Assembly: GCF_000003815.2 (NCBI RefSeq)
Contig: NC_049982.1
Coordinates: 32,255,114 to 32,319,113 of the forward strand
Source: Branchiostoma floridae
Lineage: Eukaryota > Chordata > Leptocardii > Amphioxiformes > Branchiostomatidae
Direction: 5' to 3'
DNA length: 64,000 nt
Below, piece by piece: positions 12,110 through 23,215 of this stretch. Each line of letters opens with the position of its first letter. The stretch's first letter is position 1. The notes beneath the pieces were generated by a model. It did no database searches. It was not told where the DNA came from and saw only the letters and a list, made by a program, of their open reading frames with translations. The position numbers and the translations under genes are program-made.

Positions 12110-12400
12110 CAGACTTCAGTTTCAGTTTATTTATTTCACCAGGACATATCATCTATATACTGGCGGTTATCAATGTTTCTGGGGGTGGGGGTAGAGAACC
12201 CCGACATAGAATTGCAATACATCATTAAATGGTCAACTAAATCAACGTTCATAAATAAGTAGAAACCGTACATATAAACTAATGATACAAATAACTTGCG
12301 ACACCTTAGTATAACAGTAGTGTATGTCTGTTCAGCCATAGAAATCAGAATAATAACAGAAATTCAAAATAGTGGATCAACTTGAATTTAAAGTAACTAA
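12110..12400 (-). mobile_element. LINE 3' tail, reverse orientation
   Basis: On the minus strand the sequence ends GTCCTGGTGAAATAAATAAA then CTGAAACTG, a typical LINE tail with a simple repeat. No coding motif remains in the 5' part. Confidence 0.45.
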
Positions 12401-12749
12401 AAATGGAGTTTGCATGTCAACGCCGGCACCAAAGGTGCGTAAATAAATGATTATAATTATGATGATAATAACAGTCAAAGGAAACATATATGTCAGAAAT
12501 TACCACAGTCTTAGTATCAAATGATATTACTACGTAGTAATGCAGAAATAAGACAAAATGCTCCATAAAATGTGACAGAAACATGAATTAGAATTTGTAT
12601 GTCAATGTCCACGGGTGATGAAATGCCTGGTCATACAGTCGATCGAAAAGTTTGGACTTTAAACTAAGTGTTTCTGTTGAGGTTAAACGAATTCCAGACC
12701 TTCAAGTTTACTCTGTGTACCTGTTGTCACCCTTCTCAGAGTGTGTTAT

Positions 12750-13110
12750 TTCGTACAGATAGATAACTTTATTGCAAGGTACAAAGTATGACATCTACTG
12801 TGACATAGATATAGTTTCATAAGGCTCATCTACCTAATATAAGAATAACTGAATGAATTAACTTTATTATATAATGATTGTTTATTTGCAAAATCATGCC
12901 CGAGGGCTAATTGCATACACAGTCTCAAGAACTAAGAGAGGTAAGTACATAAAACTAGTGTCTAATCAACTATATGATACTATGGATACTATTGTCGGGT
13001 TTGACTTCTTTTTATATTAACTTATTATTAACTTTATTGCTCGACAATTGTACAGGATACAACATATGGCAACGGCTACAACACCATATATAGATACTAA
13101 ACTACATACA
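12750..13110 (-). mobile_element. Cluster of LINE 3' tails, reverse orientation
   Basis: The minus strand shows three tail-like ends: GCAATAAAGTTATCTATC near 12763, ATAATAAAGTTAATTCATTC near 12855, and TGTACAATTGTCGAGCAATA then AAGTTAAT at 13054-13031. The last matches the tails at 16637 (+) and 56633 (-). Confidence 0.5.
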
Positions 13111-13484
13111 GATACAGTGCAACAAAATTTCATCAATAACATTATAATAATTACAGCACATTTATGTCTGGGTGATCTGGTCTGTCATTTGGAATATTCT
13201 ACAAATATATTGACCTACGTATGCGGATATTGGCTATATGTGATCATGTGAATGGGCCGTTACAATCATCGGAGGAATTTCTAACGTTCAGACACTTTCT
13301 TAGATATATTTTCTTATGTATACCATGTAGGGGTTGTCACATGTCATTACGTACTTGAATTTGACATTCAAGCCCATTGAGATAAATCCTTATGTATAAG
13401 ATGATAGGCTTGTGTTTAGTAAATGATGAGTATCAGAACATTTGGGACATACAGTCAATAAGTGATAGTCTTTAATTAGCTATG

Positions 13485-13965
13485 GACAAAATGGACAAAA
13501 CTTCTGGTCGATAGGATTTTTAAAAATCTCCAGGTATACAAACTTGATTTGTGTTATAACCAATTCTACGCTTTGTGATTGACCTACATACGTTAGTGCT
13601 CTCAATGGTTCAAAGGTAATTTTATTGTAATTTAGATAGAATAGAAGACGAATGTCATTTTGTAGTAGAGTGTAGATTGTATACCCGGTACAGAGAAGTT
13701 TATACAAAACCTAGTTCCGTACTTCATACACCTACGTTCTGTAAAAAAATTCATATTCCTAATGCAACTAGACAAATCATCGATCATAAAACATATCTGC
13801 TCTTTTATTTCCACTATAACAGAAAAGCGAGGAGAAGCTGAATTTATCCAACGATAGTTTCATTTTGTATCTGTTATTTAACTGTATCTCTTCAACATTT
13901 CTTGTTGGGACCTGTACTTAGTCCGGTGTGGCAAAAATGTACAATAAAGGTCTTCAATCAATGAA
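13485..13965 (+). mobile_element. LINE 3' end with 5' inversion (twin priming)
   Basis: The right part (about 13640-13840, plus) encodes RIEDECHFVVECRLYTRYRE and ends at TGA, then a tail TACAATAAAGGTCTTCAATC. The left part (about 13620-13485) reads on the minus strand as IFKNPIDQKFCPFCP. In the intact LINE frame at 57030-56763 these two blocks are consecutive (DQRFCPFCP-QH-IEDEFHLIMEC). The left piece is therefore the immediately upstream part of the same domain, inverted, as produced by twin priming. Confidence 0.7.
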
Positions 13966-15924
13966 TTATAGTGCTAGTTCAAAGTAGAACGAATAAAGTG
14001 GAAGTTTAGACTTGTTTTGAACAGCGCAAGGCCAATCCTACACAGATGAGTTGCTGATGACACCCTGACGACCCCGTCCCCACAAATCACTCGTGCCACC
14101 AATCTTCTTTAGAGACAATGGCTGTCAGCTGTCACTGGAGTTGTCACCCAGCTAATGACCGCCCCGGTCACCGCTGTTGAATGTCTCCACTTATCTCAGG
14201 ATTTTCTCTGGTAAAAACTGAGCGGCGCCATGACAAGCCGCAGGCCAGGTATGTGCAGTCAGGCGGGAATCCTCTCCCACCTTCTGTCACATACTGACTG
14301 TACATACCCCACACACTGGAAGGACAAAGGTGAAATGGAGGGCAGGGCGTCGCAGTTATACCTATCTTCTTATACATGAAAACATATCAAACATCCGTCA
14401 ATGCTTGTTACAAGCTAAGAGAACATACATTCAAATCAAGAGAACTTGAAACGAATACAGACACCAACGAACAAGTTGCGAAGGAAAAATCATTAACCAA
14501 GTCACTCTCTGAAAACAGAACTAACGTTAAACTGAACTTAGACTAACTGTCACTAGTACACCAGTACGTCAGTTTCTTTATACATACAATACAGTGTTGT
14601 AAAATAGCTATTGCTTGTTTCTAATGGTATATGTTATACTATAGGATTGTAGGGTAGAGATTTGACCCGCATTTGACCTCACGTCACTATTGCACAACCT
14701 CAGCGAGACTGTCACTCACTCAGAGGTGGCCCTGTCGCGACAGCCACTCATCTAAATTTACATACACCATCTTCAATCAACAAGCTATGCGCAGGTTATT
14801 TCCAGAGGGAGGGGGTAATTTAGTACAGCCTTACAAACTTAAATTAATCATCCATCTTAGCCAATTACGAGACTCAGCAGTGCCAAGTCGAGATCGATGG
14901 GGAACTATTTTGGAACTTTTGTTCTGTGGTATTAGCGTATACTGAGTCAGGTGCACTATTAACACTATTACTAATGATCGATCATATAGGATATCGCCCA
15001 CTCAGTTCCTGCAAACGACTGTTACCGGTAAAGCCTTAGGTCAGGGGCATTGTATGGATGGTAGGAAGTTAGGGGACATGTGCAGTACACTAGCAGATAG
15101 CATGAACGATTGTAGAACGTTTGAGATTCTTTGCAACTTTTGTATAATAGTCAATGAGTAATTATGGTAAAAAAAAGAGAGCAAAGTATATCCACAATAC
15201 GAGTTATAACTTACAAATTTTGAAAATCGTGCCTACAGAGATTGACAAATTTTATCAAAATATTGTCAAACAGTCGAGAAAAGAAAACTTCAGCGCATTT
15301 TATGGTTTCTTTGCGGTAAACATCGACGAAACATCAAGATGGAAATGGGTATACTTGCGTACATGTAACAGTAATTAACGTTTTATTATGTTAGAAATCT
15401 GAAGTCACACATAATCAGAATCATTCTTTTATTGTATTCAAAAAGTAAAATACTGGGGAACAATGTTGTCGTTTGTATACTTTGGGAACTTACTATGATC
15501 TACTATGTATAAGTTGTTTATCGTTTTGTAGCAATAATGTTGGAAATGCACTTACAGATGCAATGTGTACATTCCATATGCCTGTAATACTGAAAATTCA
15601 TTTTTCTTTTCTGGAAATACAGGATTTATGTCCAGTTACGGTCACTTTCCCGATTGCGACGCGAACAATTAAACAAGACCATGACATGGTCTTGCAGTGT
15701 GCAATCCTCCTTTTTGCCGCTAGGGTGTACTAAAAGACCGTACGTTGTCTCAAGTTCATTTAGCGATTCCTTACTTCCACAATGTTTGTACGGGTGCCGT
15801 AGGTGTGTTAAACAACACAGGAGATAAATCATTGGATTAAGTATCGCAGGATGTTAACTTGAAAAGTTCATCAGTGTTGGTAGAAGTCATTATTGAAGTT
15901 GTCTAACTGTAATATCCAACACAA
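13966..15924. other. Unassigned sequence
   Basis: No exon, RNA gene or repeat structure was recognised. Frames at 14673-14945 and 15154-15378 have no identifiable domain. Confidence 0.35.
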
Positions 15925-16260
15925 AAATTGGACTCATCTGAATTTTCGACTGAACAGCACCAATATTTGTCAAGGAATGAACAATCCCCTGCTGTCGTGA
16001 CGTCACGTTATGCAGCAACATATTCACATAGAATCACTGGGTCATTCGGTTTGACTGGACAAAGTGAAGATCTTGGACACAGATCCAGACCTTTCTCTAG
16101 AGGGATTAAAGAAGCCATCTACATCAGAGCTTTACAACCATCCCTGAACAGAGACGGTGGGCGCCATGCACATACTTCCTTCAACGTATGATCCACTGCT
16201 TACCGAGTCACGTGTTCTATCTGCATAATGTGACGTCACGACAGCAGTGGATTGTTCGTG
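15925..16260 (+). mobile_element. Retroelement fragment with GIY-YIG-type C-terminus (Penelope-like)
   Basis: The frame includes SHRITGSF, then RSRPFSRGIKEAIYIRALQP and SLNRDGGRH, a motif common at the end of retroelement GIY-YIG endonuclease domains (R-x-IKEAIxIR-x2-PxLNRDxG). After a frame change at about 16186 the likely true end YDPLLTESRVLSA-stop follows. An inverted pair (15985-16010, CTGCTGTCGTGACGTCACG; 16220-16243, CGTGACGTCACGACAGCAG on its complement) brackets the block. Family assignment is moderate; the reverse transcriptase core is absent. Confidence 0.6.
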
Positions 16261-16486
16261 GGCGACCTATGTCCCGGTTCTTTGGTAACGACAATTGTGA
16301 ATCGGCAATGCGGGCGACGTATGGACGTGAGCTGGACAAGTTCATCTACAAGCCAATTGCTGTATGTAATTTATAAGTTAACTGAAAATTCAATCCGCTA
16401 TCGTATAACTCGTTTTTATTCTTGAAATGCGTCCGTTTTTACGTTTGTTGTATTTCGGACAGGTGTTCTAGCGTGTTTCTTATACG

Positions 16487-16738
16487 TATACCCTTGTCAC
16501 ATTATCCACGATCTTCGGGCGTATCGATAGAAGATGGGCCATATGTCGACAAGATCGACAGAGGGTTGTGCGTATTTTTCACCTGAAAACCGTCCCTGTT
16601 TCACGTTTTACAATTTATAAGCCATAATTTGTACCTTGTACAATTGTTGTGCAATAAAGTTATTATTACAAGCGAGGCTCTGGCGATTGCCGCAGAATCG
16701 TCGTTCGATCGATTTTCGCCAAATGTGACAGGGGTATA
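16487..16738. mobile_element. TIR element carrying a LINE-like tail motif
   Basis: The left end TATACCCTTGTCACATT and the right end AATGTGACAGGGGTATA are 16/17 inverted matches (252 bp overall); TA or TATA is the probable target duplication. Inside, 16637-16660 reads TGTACAATTGTTGTGCAATA then AAG, the same tail found on LINE remnants at 13031 and 56611. Confidence 0.7.
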
Positions 16739-17784
16739 AGCAAAACCATCACTGATGTATTCATTGAAAGTTAGCCTTGATGACCTTAAGGCACCTTAAA
16801 ACGTAGTTTAGCATTATTACCATGTACTGATAAGGGAAAAGCGCAAAATACGTTACGTTAGTCATTGTGCCTTCAGTAGTAGATGTTGGCCCACTTTTGA
16901 CGTGCGACATTGACTTTCGCCTGTAAAGAAATATTGACGGTATGACCTCTCGAAATGTTTCCCCGAGTACATTTTTTTGCTACTTATAAATCTTACTTAC
17001 TTTACTTCACTTTATCCGTCCGCTTGTACCGTTGGGAATTTGCAAATTATTGAATCAAATGTAAGAAAATTGAAGCTCAGAAAAATAAAACATCGTGAAC
17101 TTGGGAAGTCCCACATTTGACGTTCTGATTTTTTCCTACTGATACGGCAAAAAGTGAGAAAAATGGCATTGAATGTATATACCTCATATCAATATACAAC
17201 ATTTCAGTACATAATGTTATAACTTATAGCATATTAAATCCAACCGCTCACAAGTGAAAAGTTGGATGATGCCACATTTCTTGTCATACTGAGGCTATCA
17301 AATGTTCGGCGAAAAGTTTTCGGTCGATCGCTCTGTATATTTGGAGATATCAAATGTATGGTCTTGTATTGGACCATCCGCCGTTATTGGCAGGCACCTC
17401 AAAAAATGTGACGGACACCTAAACTGTCTCTAAAGCACTTCCGGGTCGACACGCATACAAACAACGACAGCTCACCGGTAGGTATGTCATAAACATATTG
17501 TTACTGTTTCTGAACTTATCATATGTTGTTTGTTGCTGCTTTAATGTTCTTCTAGTTGTTGTTGGATGAAGGGATCTGGAAACTATGTGTGAATTCCTAT
17601 AGAAGAGACTCAGAGTCGATATTTAAGCTACTTTAAAGTTTAAACTCGCTCGCCTCAGTCATAATCAAATTATTAGGGGAGGGGGGGGCGATGCGGTTTT
17701 CAAGATGTTTATAAATGTAACGTTTACGTTACAGATAAATTACTTTGTTCGCTGTAGCTATTGTCAGAGCGATGAAGACGCACA
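16739..17784. other. Unassigned sequence
   Basis: Non-coding. A short homopolymer G run lies at about 17680. No repeat or exon was recognised. Confidence 0.35.
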
Positions 17785-17966
17785 GTCACACACATGTACT
17801 GTGACACACACACTGACACACACACACACACATATTCACACACACACACATACTGTGACATGGATACACTCGCTCACACACAATCTCCCATGCGCGTGCA
17901 CACACACCTATTACATAGATACACACACTCAGACACACACACACACCAGACACACACACACACAGG
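17785..17966. repeat. (CA)n microsatellite at the outer edge of the left inverted arm
   Basis: ACACAC-rich tract broken by TATTCACAC, GACATGGATAC and similar units. The open frames rich in H and T are artefacts. A reverse-complement tract bounds the right arm at 26505-26760. Confidence 0.9.
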
Positions 17967-19471
17967 GTTCGATGAAAGAGCTGGGCTGGGCCCCTGGCCT
18001 GTCTACCTGGCCTGTCTACCTGGCCTGGCTATCACGTCAGGCCACCAAGATCCCCCCATTCATACCCTCAGAAATTTTCAGCCTCTCATCTAGCTGCGCC
18101 CTCTAGTGGAATATAGACAAATTGCCGAGATTGTGTACTTAGTCCATTGTCAAGACACCTACTAGCAAGATAAACTGATATCTATTCAATGTTACTTGTC
18201 TGAATTTAAATTTCTATTGGTCTGCAAATAGATAAACAACAACATTGAGGGAGAAAGAAATGACGCTTGTGGTTGATGTTGATGTTGAGAACAACGATAC
18301 CATACTCACAGTGTAACATTTGATCTAGTGGCAAATGTTACAAGTCAACAGTCAGTTTGGCCAAACAAAGGAGGTCATATTTAGGTCACCACGTAACTGC
18401 AGGCCTGGGTATGGCAGAAACGGGTGCTGTCAGAGGATTGCACTTTGACTTGACATTTTCCCCTTCACGTTATCAAAGGTTTGAAGATTGAATATTTAGT
18501 CTTCAATGTACATAACAAGGACTGACTGCTTTAAAACAAGGCTGTGATACAGCAGTTTGTTTTTCATTTAGCAAATGTTTTAACACACTGCTTTAGGGAT
18601 CTGAGCCATCTGCTGTTTTCTCCCCCAGACAACTCTCTAAGGGAACCAAGCATGTGACCCCGGTCATCTCAGACGCTCCACCTGTCATGTCTCTTTTAAT
18701 AAAGCAGCAACAGGCGCTTGTCCAGGGACAAAATAGTTGATTGAGAGGCATAGTAATTGCTACTCTTTAGCACTGTCAGGGATCTCAGCCTGGCCTGTCA
18801 GCCCTGCCCCTTGACTGGCCCTTTGAGGAAGTAGAAGTATAAGACGTATAACTCTGTCTGGGAGGTATTAGGCCTTTCTACCAGCCAGAAATACAAGTAC
18901 CACAGTTTGTGTCTTTTTGATCTGTCATCGACTAGCCAGTACAAGAAAAAGAGAAGTAATGTGCATGACGTGCTGTTTAGAGGTAAAAACAACACTTTCC
19001 TCTCCCAGTCCCCGAAGCCAACAATCTCCACCCATTCCAACACAGAGTTCTCCAGCTGTTTCTCTGACCAGACCAAGGATACTCTGCTCTTCGGAAAACT
19101 TTGTACAGAAAGTACTGAAACGTCTTAAATGACCGACTTGCCTGGTACGATCCTAGATACATAGACAAGAAGAACAGATTGGATTAGGGAAGTAACGTTA
19201 TACCTGGATGGATTAGATGGAAGCAAATGCTTGGTTCCTGGTACATGGTAGACACAGTCCAACAGAGCAGAGTGTTAGAGAAATCATTCCTGACTGTGTC
19301 TTATAAAACACAAAGTTACACTAGGTTCAGCAGCACTACCCAAATTTGTCAAAGGTTCCATACAAAGACCACAAGTTCTTCTGAGCCATATGTTCTTCTA
19401 AACCATTACGTATTGTCAACTTGCACTTGGCCGGCTCTTTTCGTCACAGTATATATCACACAAGTCTATAG
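17967..19471 (+). repeat. Left arm of a large inverted duplication
   Basis: From GGGTTCGATGAAAGAGCTGG to CACACAAGTCTATAGAG this stretch is the reverse complement, with moderate divergence, of 26505-24163. Landmarks: CCAGCCAGAAATACAAGTACC (18885) against 25520; CAGTCCTTGTTATGTACATT complement (18505-18530) against 25958-25983; GACACAGTCC (19251) against 24345; TTTTCGTCACAGTAT (19438) against 24170-24190. The outer end has direct copies of CCTGTCTACCTGGCCTG. Confidence 0.85.
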
Positions 19472-19474
19472 AGA

Positions 19475-20217
19475 AAATGATGTATTTTGCCCTGAGATTT
19501 TTTCACACCATTGTTCTTAGACAGAACGCGCGCCGAAAATATAAGGCTAGTCTAAGAGAATACTTGCCCTTATACCCTAATACTTTCTGCCTGGTGTAAG
19601 ACGCAGTCTGGGGCATGATTTCTCTGACACTCTACTCTGTTGGACTGTGTCTACCAGGAACCCACATATGTAGCAGCTCATATTTACGATCTTGTAGTTT
19701 TGTGCTTGTAGTTATGATGGAGACTTTCTTGCCTTTGTGTTGTTATTTCTATGCTTATCTAATGCCAAATACTGGTGCACTTCTTTTTACATTCACAGTA
19801 TCTGTTAGCCAGGCCAGTGCGATACATACATAAAGTAGCTTATTATATTTCAGCCATACCATAGGTATGGTGAAATATATTGTATTCGTAATGTTTCTTT
19901 CTTTCTTTCTTTCTTTCTCCTGTCAAATCTTCAGAACACGGTATCTCCTTTGTTCCTCAACCGAATGACTTGAAATTTGGCACAAGGGTAGAGTGGGCCA
20001 ATACCCTCGGACGTTTTTTTCATTTTTCCCATATTTGTCTCTTAAATGATTTTATTAAGGTTTTTGGGTCATCTTAAGACCAAAACGGTATATTTTGGCC
20101 CCCTGTGCCTTGGTCTTACAATGGAATGGCCTAAAATTTGGTGTAGATAGGCATTAGATAGTTGGTAAAATGATCCAAGTAAAAGTTTTGACATAAACTA
20201 CTTTAAAATGATTAATT
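19475..20217. other. Spacer sequence with a near-perfect hairpin and CTTT repeat
   Basis: ATATTTCAGCCATACC (19845-19860) pairs with GGTATGGTGAAATAT (19864-19878), one bulged base. A (CTTT)n run (about 19897-19918) follows, then a segment (TTCCTCAACCGAATGACTTG) that looks like a dispersed repeat body. No gene was seen. Confidence 0.45.
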
Positions 20218-20880
20218 TTGGCACTTTTCTGAGGGGAAATTTGTTTTTTTTTTTGGCCTCCGGACGTGACCTTCCGTGACCCCGCACGGAGCCCACACCT
20301 GTGCGCGAAGAGGGCGAAGGCTAATTAATATTCATAAGCGGGGCCTCACGATTCCGTATATACTGCAGTGTTCCCGCCAGAATTTTTTACAGCGTCGGCA
20401 CACGGGGCCCGGGGTCCACCGAAGAACGCCGAAGGCCCCGGCCCGGCAGGGTCCAGGGGCAGAGCCCCGTTGGGGGAAACTCTTGCACTTTGGGCTATTC
20501 AGAAGGCTTATTGTATCAGTTTTTAGGGGCATTTCTGTGATGCGATGGTATATTTTCCTTGCGCTGTTAGCTCCGTACGTTTTTAGAAGGTTCCGTTTAT
20601 CACAGAACTGCTGTTGTTTCAGAAATCTCACGGATTTATGCTTACGAACACGTAAATTGCTAACTTGCAACCAACGCTTTACTATATACAGTAAATTTCA
20701 GCACTTTTCTGAGGGAAAATTGGTTTTCTTTCTGCCTTTTGCCGTGACGTCACCCCGCAGAGCCCCGCACGTGCAAGAATTTAACGAGCCAGCCAATCAG
20801 CGAAAAGGAAGACGAAGTCTAATTAATATTCAATAGCGGGGCCTTCCAACCCCGTTTATATAGAAACACGTGCATATCTT
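20218..20880 (+). repeat. Tandem duplication of a promoter-like unit
   Basis: Two diverged units start GCACTTTTCTGAGGG (20220 and 20701) and run through CGTGAC..CCCCGCA, GAAGGCTAATTAATATTCA or GAAGTCTAATTAATATTCA, AGCGGGGCCT and CCGTATATA or CCGTTTATATA. The second unit has CCAATCAGCG (20782) and TTTATATAG (20856), which look like CCAAT and TATA boxes at workable spacing. A GC-rich block (20370-20480) lies between them. No ORF with coding character follows. Confidence 0.5.
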
Positions 20881-21746
20881 GACAACACAGCGGACGAATG
20901 TCACCTTACGCCCGGTTTTATATACATGTAACATCTATTATCATAATACCTTGTTGTCTTCGAATACATTGTTATCGATGCTTTGTAAATGGTGTATTGG
21001 ACACCTAGATGTCTGAAGTGTGCACAGCTCAGAAATAACTATTGTTGCATGTGTAGATCTCTTTAAGTTTCAGTATTTTTAATCTACCGGTATAAGTCTT
21101 ACTACCGGTATTATGCCAATGCATGTTATATATATAAAATAGTTTTTTTGCGAGGATTTGGAGTTAACGACAAGGTCATTTGGACGGTAGCAGAAGGTAC
21201 GCGTTCCTTGAACGTCAGGGTACATGTCTTTGTCGATGAATTTGCCAACATTCCGCGTAGCAATATCAATCATTTTCGGCAGATTTCACTTTGGCAGGGT
21301 AAGTTGAGACAATCGAGGAAATGTTACTTGGCGGAAATCGCGGGAAAATTGGCCAGTTTAGATTTGATGAGTAAGTTTAACAATGGCGAGAATGATTATT
21401 TCCTCATCAATATTTATCGTTAGAATGTTTTGAACTGTAAATCTAAACAATTGTGTTACCTGTGCAATGTTTATATGAATAAACATACATTTTGCCAGCA
21501 CGATGTTGGAGCAACATGATAACTTTATGTCTGTATTATGCCACTTTTATTGTTGAAGGCGCGTAAGCAAATGAAAAAGCATGACAAAAGAAATATTATG
21601 ATACTATTTATTCGGTAACATTCACTTTTATTCACGATTCTAATTTGCAATGCCTGCAAACTCCGATCGGAATCACCCGGACCTTGTACGATTTAAAATG
21701 CATTTAACGTGAAATTGGAATTTATGACGAATCCGACACGTTAGTT
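20881..21746. other. Unassigned sequence
   Basis: The frame at 21148-21423 has no recognisable domain. Nothing else was supported. Confidence 0.35.
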
Positions 21747-21778
21747 CAAGGAGCTTTTATCAGATAAAAGCTCCTTGG
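21747..21778. mobile_element. Palindromic mini-insertion, copy A
   Basis: CAAGGAGCTTTTATC, one A, then GATAAAAGCTCCTTG: a perfect 15-bp-arm palindrome with a single-base loop plus one trailing G. It is flanked on both sides by TTAGTT (21741-21746 and 21779-21784), a 6-bp direct repeat consistent with a target-site duplication. Same arms as copy B. Confidence 0.65.
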
Positions 21779-22639
21779 TTAGTTCAGATTCTTTTCTCAG
21801 TAGTCACGCTTTCTATTTTCATAGTTTAAAAACTATCGACAAAGGAAGCGTTAAAGAATGTTTTTCTCCTGGTGCAAACTGTAAACACACGTCACCCACC
21901 ACTCGTCTCCGATGTGACGAAGCCATTCGCGCCAATTTTATTGGATTTTAGACGGACTCGACAGTCGAGCCGTCCACCGCGGCCTTGGCATCGTTTCCTC
22001 GCGATCGGTGTCAGCCCTGACTGCACCGCTGTCCCTTGTCGTTGTCCCTCAACTTAGTTGTAGTAGAAGCAATAGTTTCCGCGTCGTCCACTTGTTGACA
22101 GGTCGACGCCTTAGCAAGATACTTGTGTATGTTATCCAGCCCCAAACATCGCAGTTTCAGGTTTATTTTCGCAAAGTTTCGTGCCTCTTCTTGATTGACG
22201 TTATGTTACCGCCTTTGTTGGAGCCGCTGCTGGCTGTGATTGGTCGCAAGTTAATTCGATTTTTCGCATAAAGTGGCACGCCCTGTCTAATCGGTATATC
22301 TAAAGACTGCAGCCAAGGCTGTTGTCATGGTAACGACACGTATAACAACATTTCCCACATGCGAATCGGGTTGGGCACGTCTTGTACTGCGTGCGTTTGA
22401 TTTGAGCTCAAGTCGCTGAATTTACAAGTCTCACCGTCGGTTTTCAGACAGCACGTGCACTTACTTTTTCACCAGTCGTCTTCCAGAGCGTTCAAAATTA
22501 TGAAAGAAAAGAGGCTTTTTCCTGTCATTTTTTCGGTAAAATCTTAGGAAAATACCAACATGTGTTGGTGCACAGATGTTGGCAAGATATGCAAGTTTTT
22601 CTAAGGTGCTGAATTTTGTCACCGTGATTGAATGGTGGC
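21779..22639. other. Unassigned sequence
   Basis: GC content rises around 21900-22260. No supported exon, although frames at 21872-22057 and 22008-22271 are open. Confidence 0.35.
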
Positions 22640-22788
22640 ATTGCAAACCGGAAGTACACTTTTTACGTCGCATTTTGGTAACTTTATCGAGAACTTATTA
22701 TACCATACAGTAGAACTCTGAAAATAGTCTACCACGTCCGGTATGAACTTCGGCTTCATGTCTTTGCCGCGCCAGCTTCAAAAGAAAG
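22640..22788 (+). promoter_or_regulatory. Candidate promoter with short first exon
   Basis: The motif ACCGGAAGT (ETS consensus) lies about 95 bases above an ATG at 22743. That ATG opens 15 codons (MNFGFMSLPRQLQKK) ending at a donor-like AAAG/GTAAAC. This could be the missing 5' exon of B4GALT7, acting as an upstream ORF because its frame does not match the B4GALT7 ATG, or the start of another gene. No downstream exon was recognised. Confidence 0.25.
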
Positions 22789-23119
22789 GTAAACAAATTT
22801 GACTGATCTTTTCTCCGTCCACCTTTATACCAGCGTTAAAACGGTAAATACTATTGTAACATCAATAGTTTTACAACGTTGTAGCGGTGTTTAACAGAGA
22901 TAGAGTCAAAGGCGCGGCAGGAAAATATTACTGAGTGAATACTGAGCGAATTTTCAGCATGTGGAGCGCCGAAGCCACCAACTTTTTTTGCCTTGCCGGG
23001 CGTCGAACACGGGCGCGAGGCGTCTCAAGCTTGTTGAGGCCCGGGAAATTTTGAAATCTTGACCCTCCGAAACGCCATTTCTGGCATTTTGACGAACAAA
23101 TTTCACTGATAGTCCGAGC

Positions 23120-23215
23120 AAAAAAATTTTCCTAGGCCCTCCCCCCGCTCAAATTTTTTTTCCTAGGCCCTCCCCCTGGCTCAATTTTTTTTTTCCTAGG
23201 CCCACCGCAAACAGT
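23120..23215. repeat. Short minisatellite, about 3 units of roughly 30 bp
   Basis: Three units of TTTTCCTAGGCCCTCCCCC followed by GCTCAAATTTTTTT, the last diverging to CCTAGGCCCACC. The preceding 23040-23120 resembles 4585-4665. Confidence 0.8.

Noticed and set aside
17705..18106. 133- and 99-residue frames (HTHTHT...)
   Set aside because: They translate the CA microsatellite and the start of the inverted-repeat arm; the same peptide arises from the right arm at 26366-26686.
20276..20836. 186-residue plus frame, longest uninterrupted frame outside the SLC10 exon
   Set aside because: It crosses the duplicated promoter-like units and a GC-rich block; no domain, and the complementary strand is also open, suggesting composition.
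22008..22271. Open frames in a GC-rich stretch that looked like an exon
   Set aside because: No splice-bounded coding block, no recognisable motif, frames overlap on the same strand.
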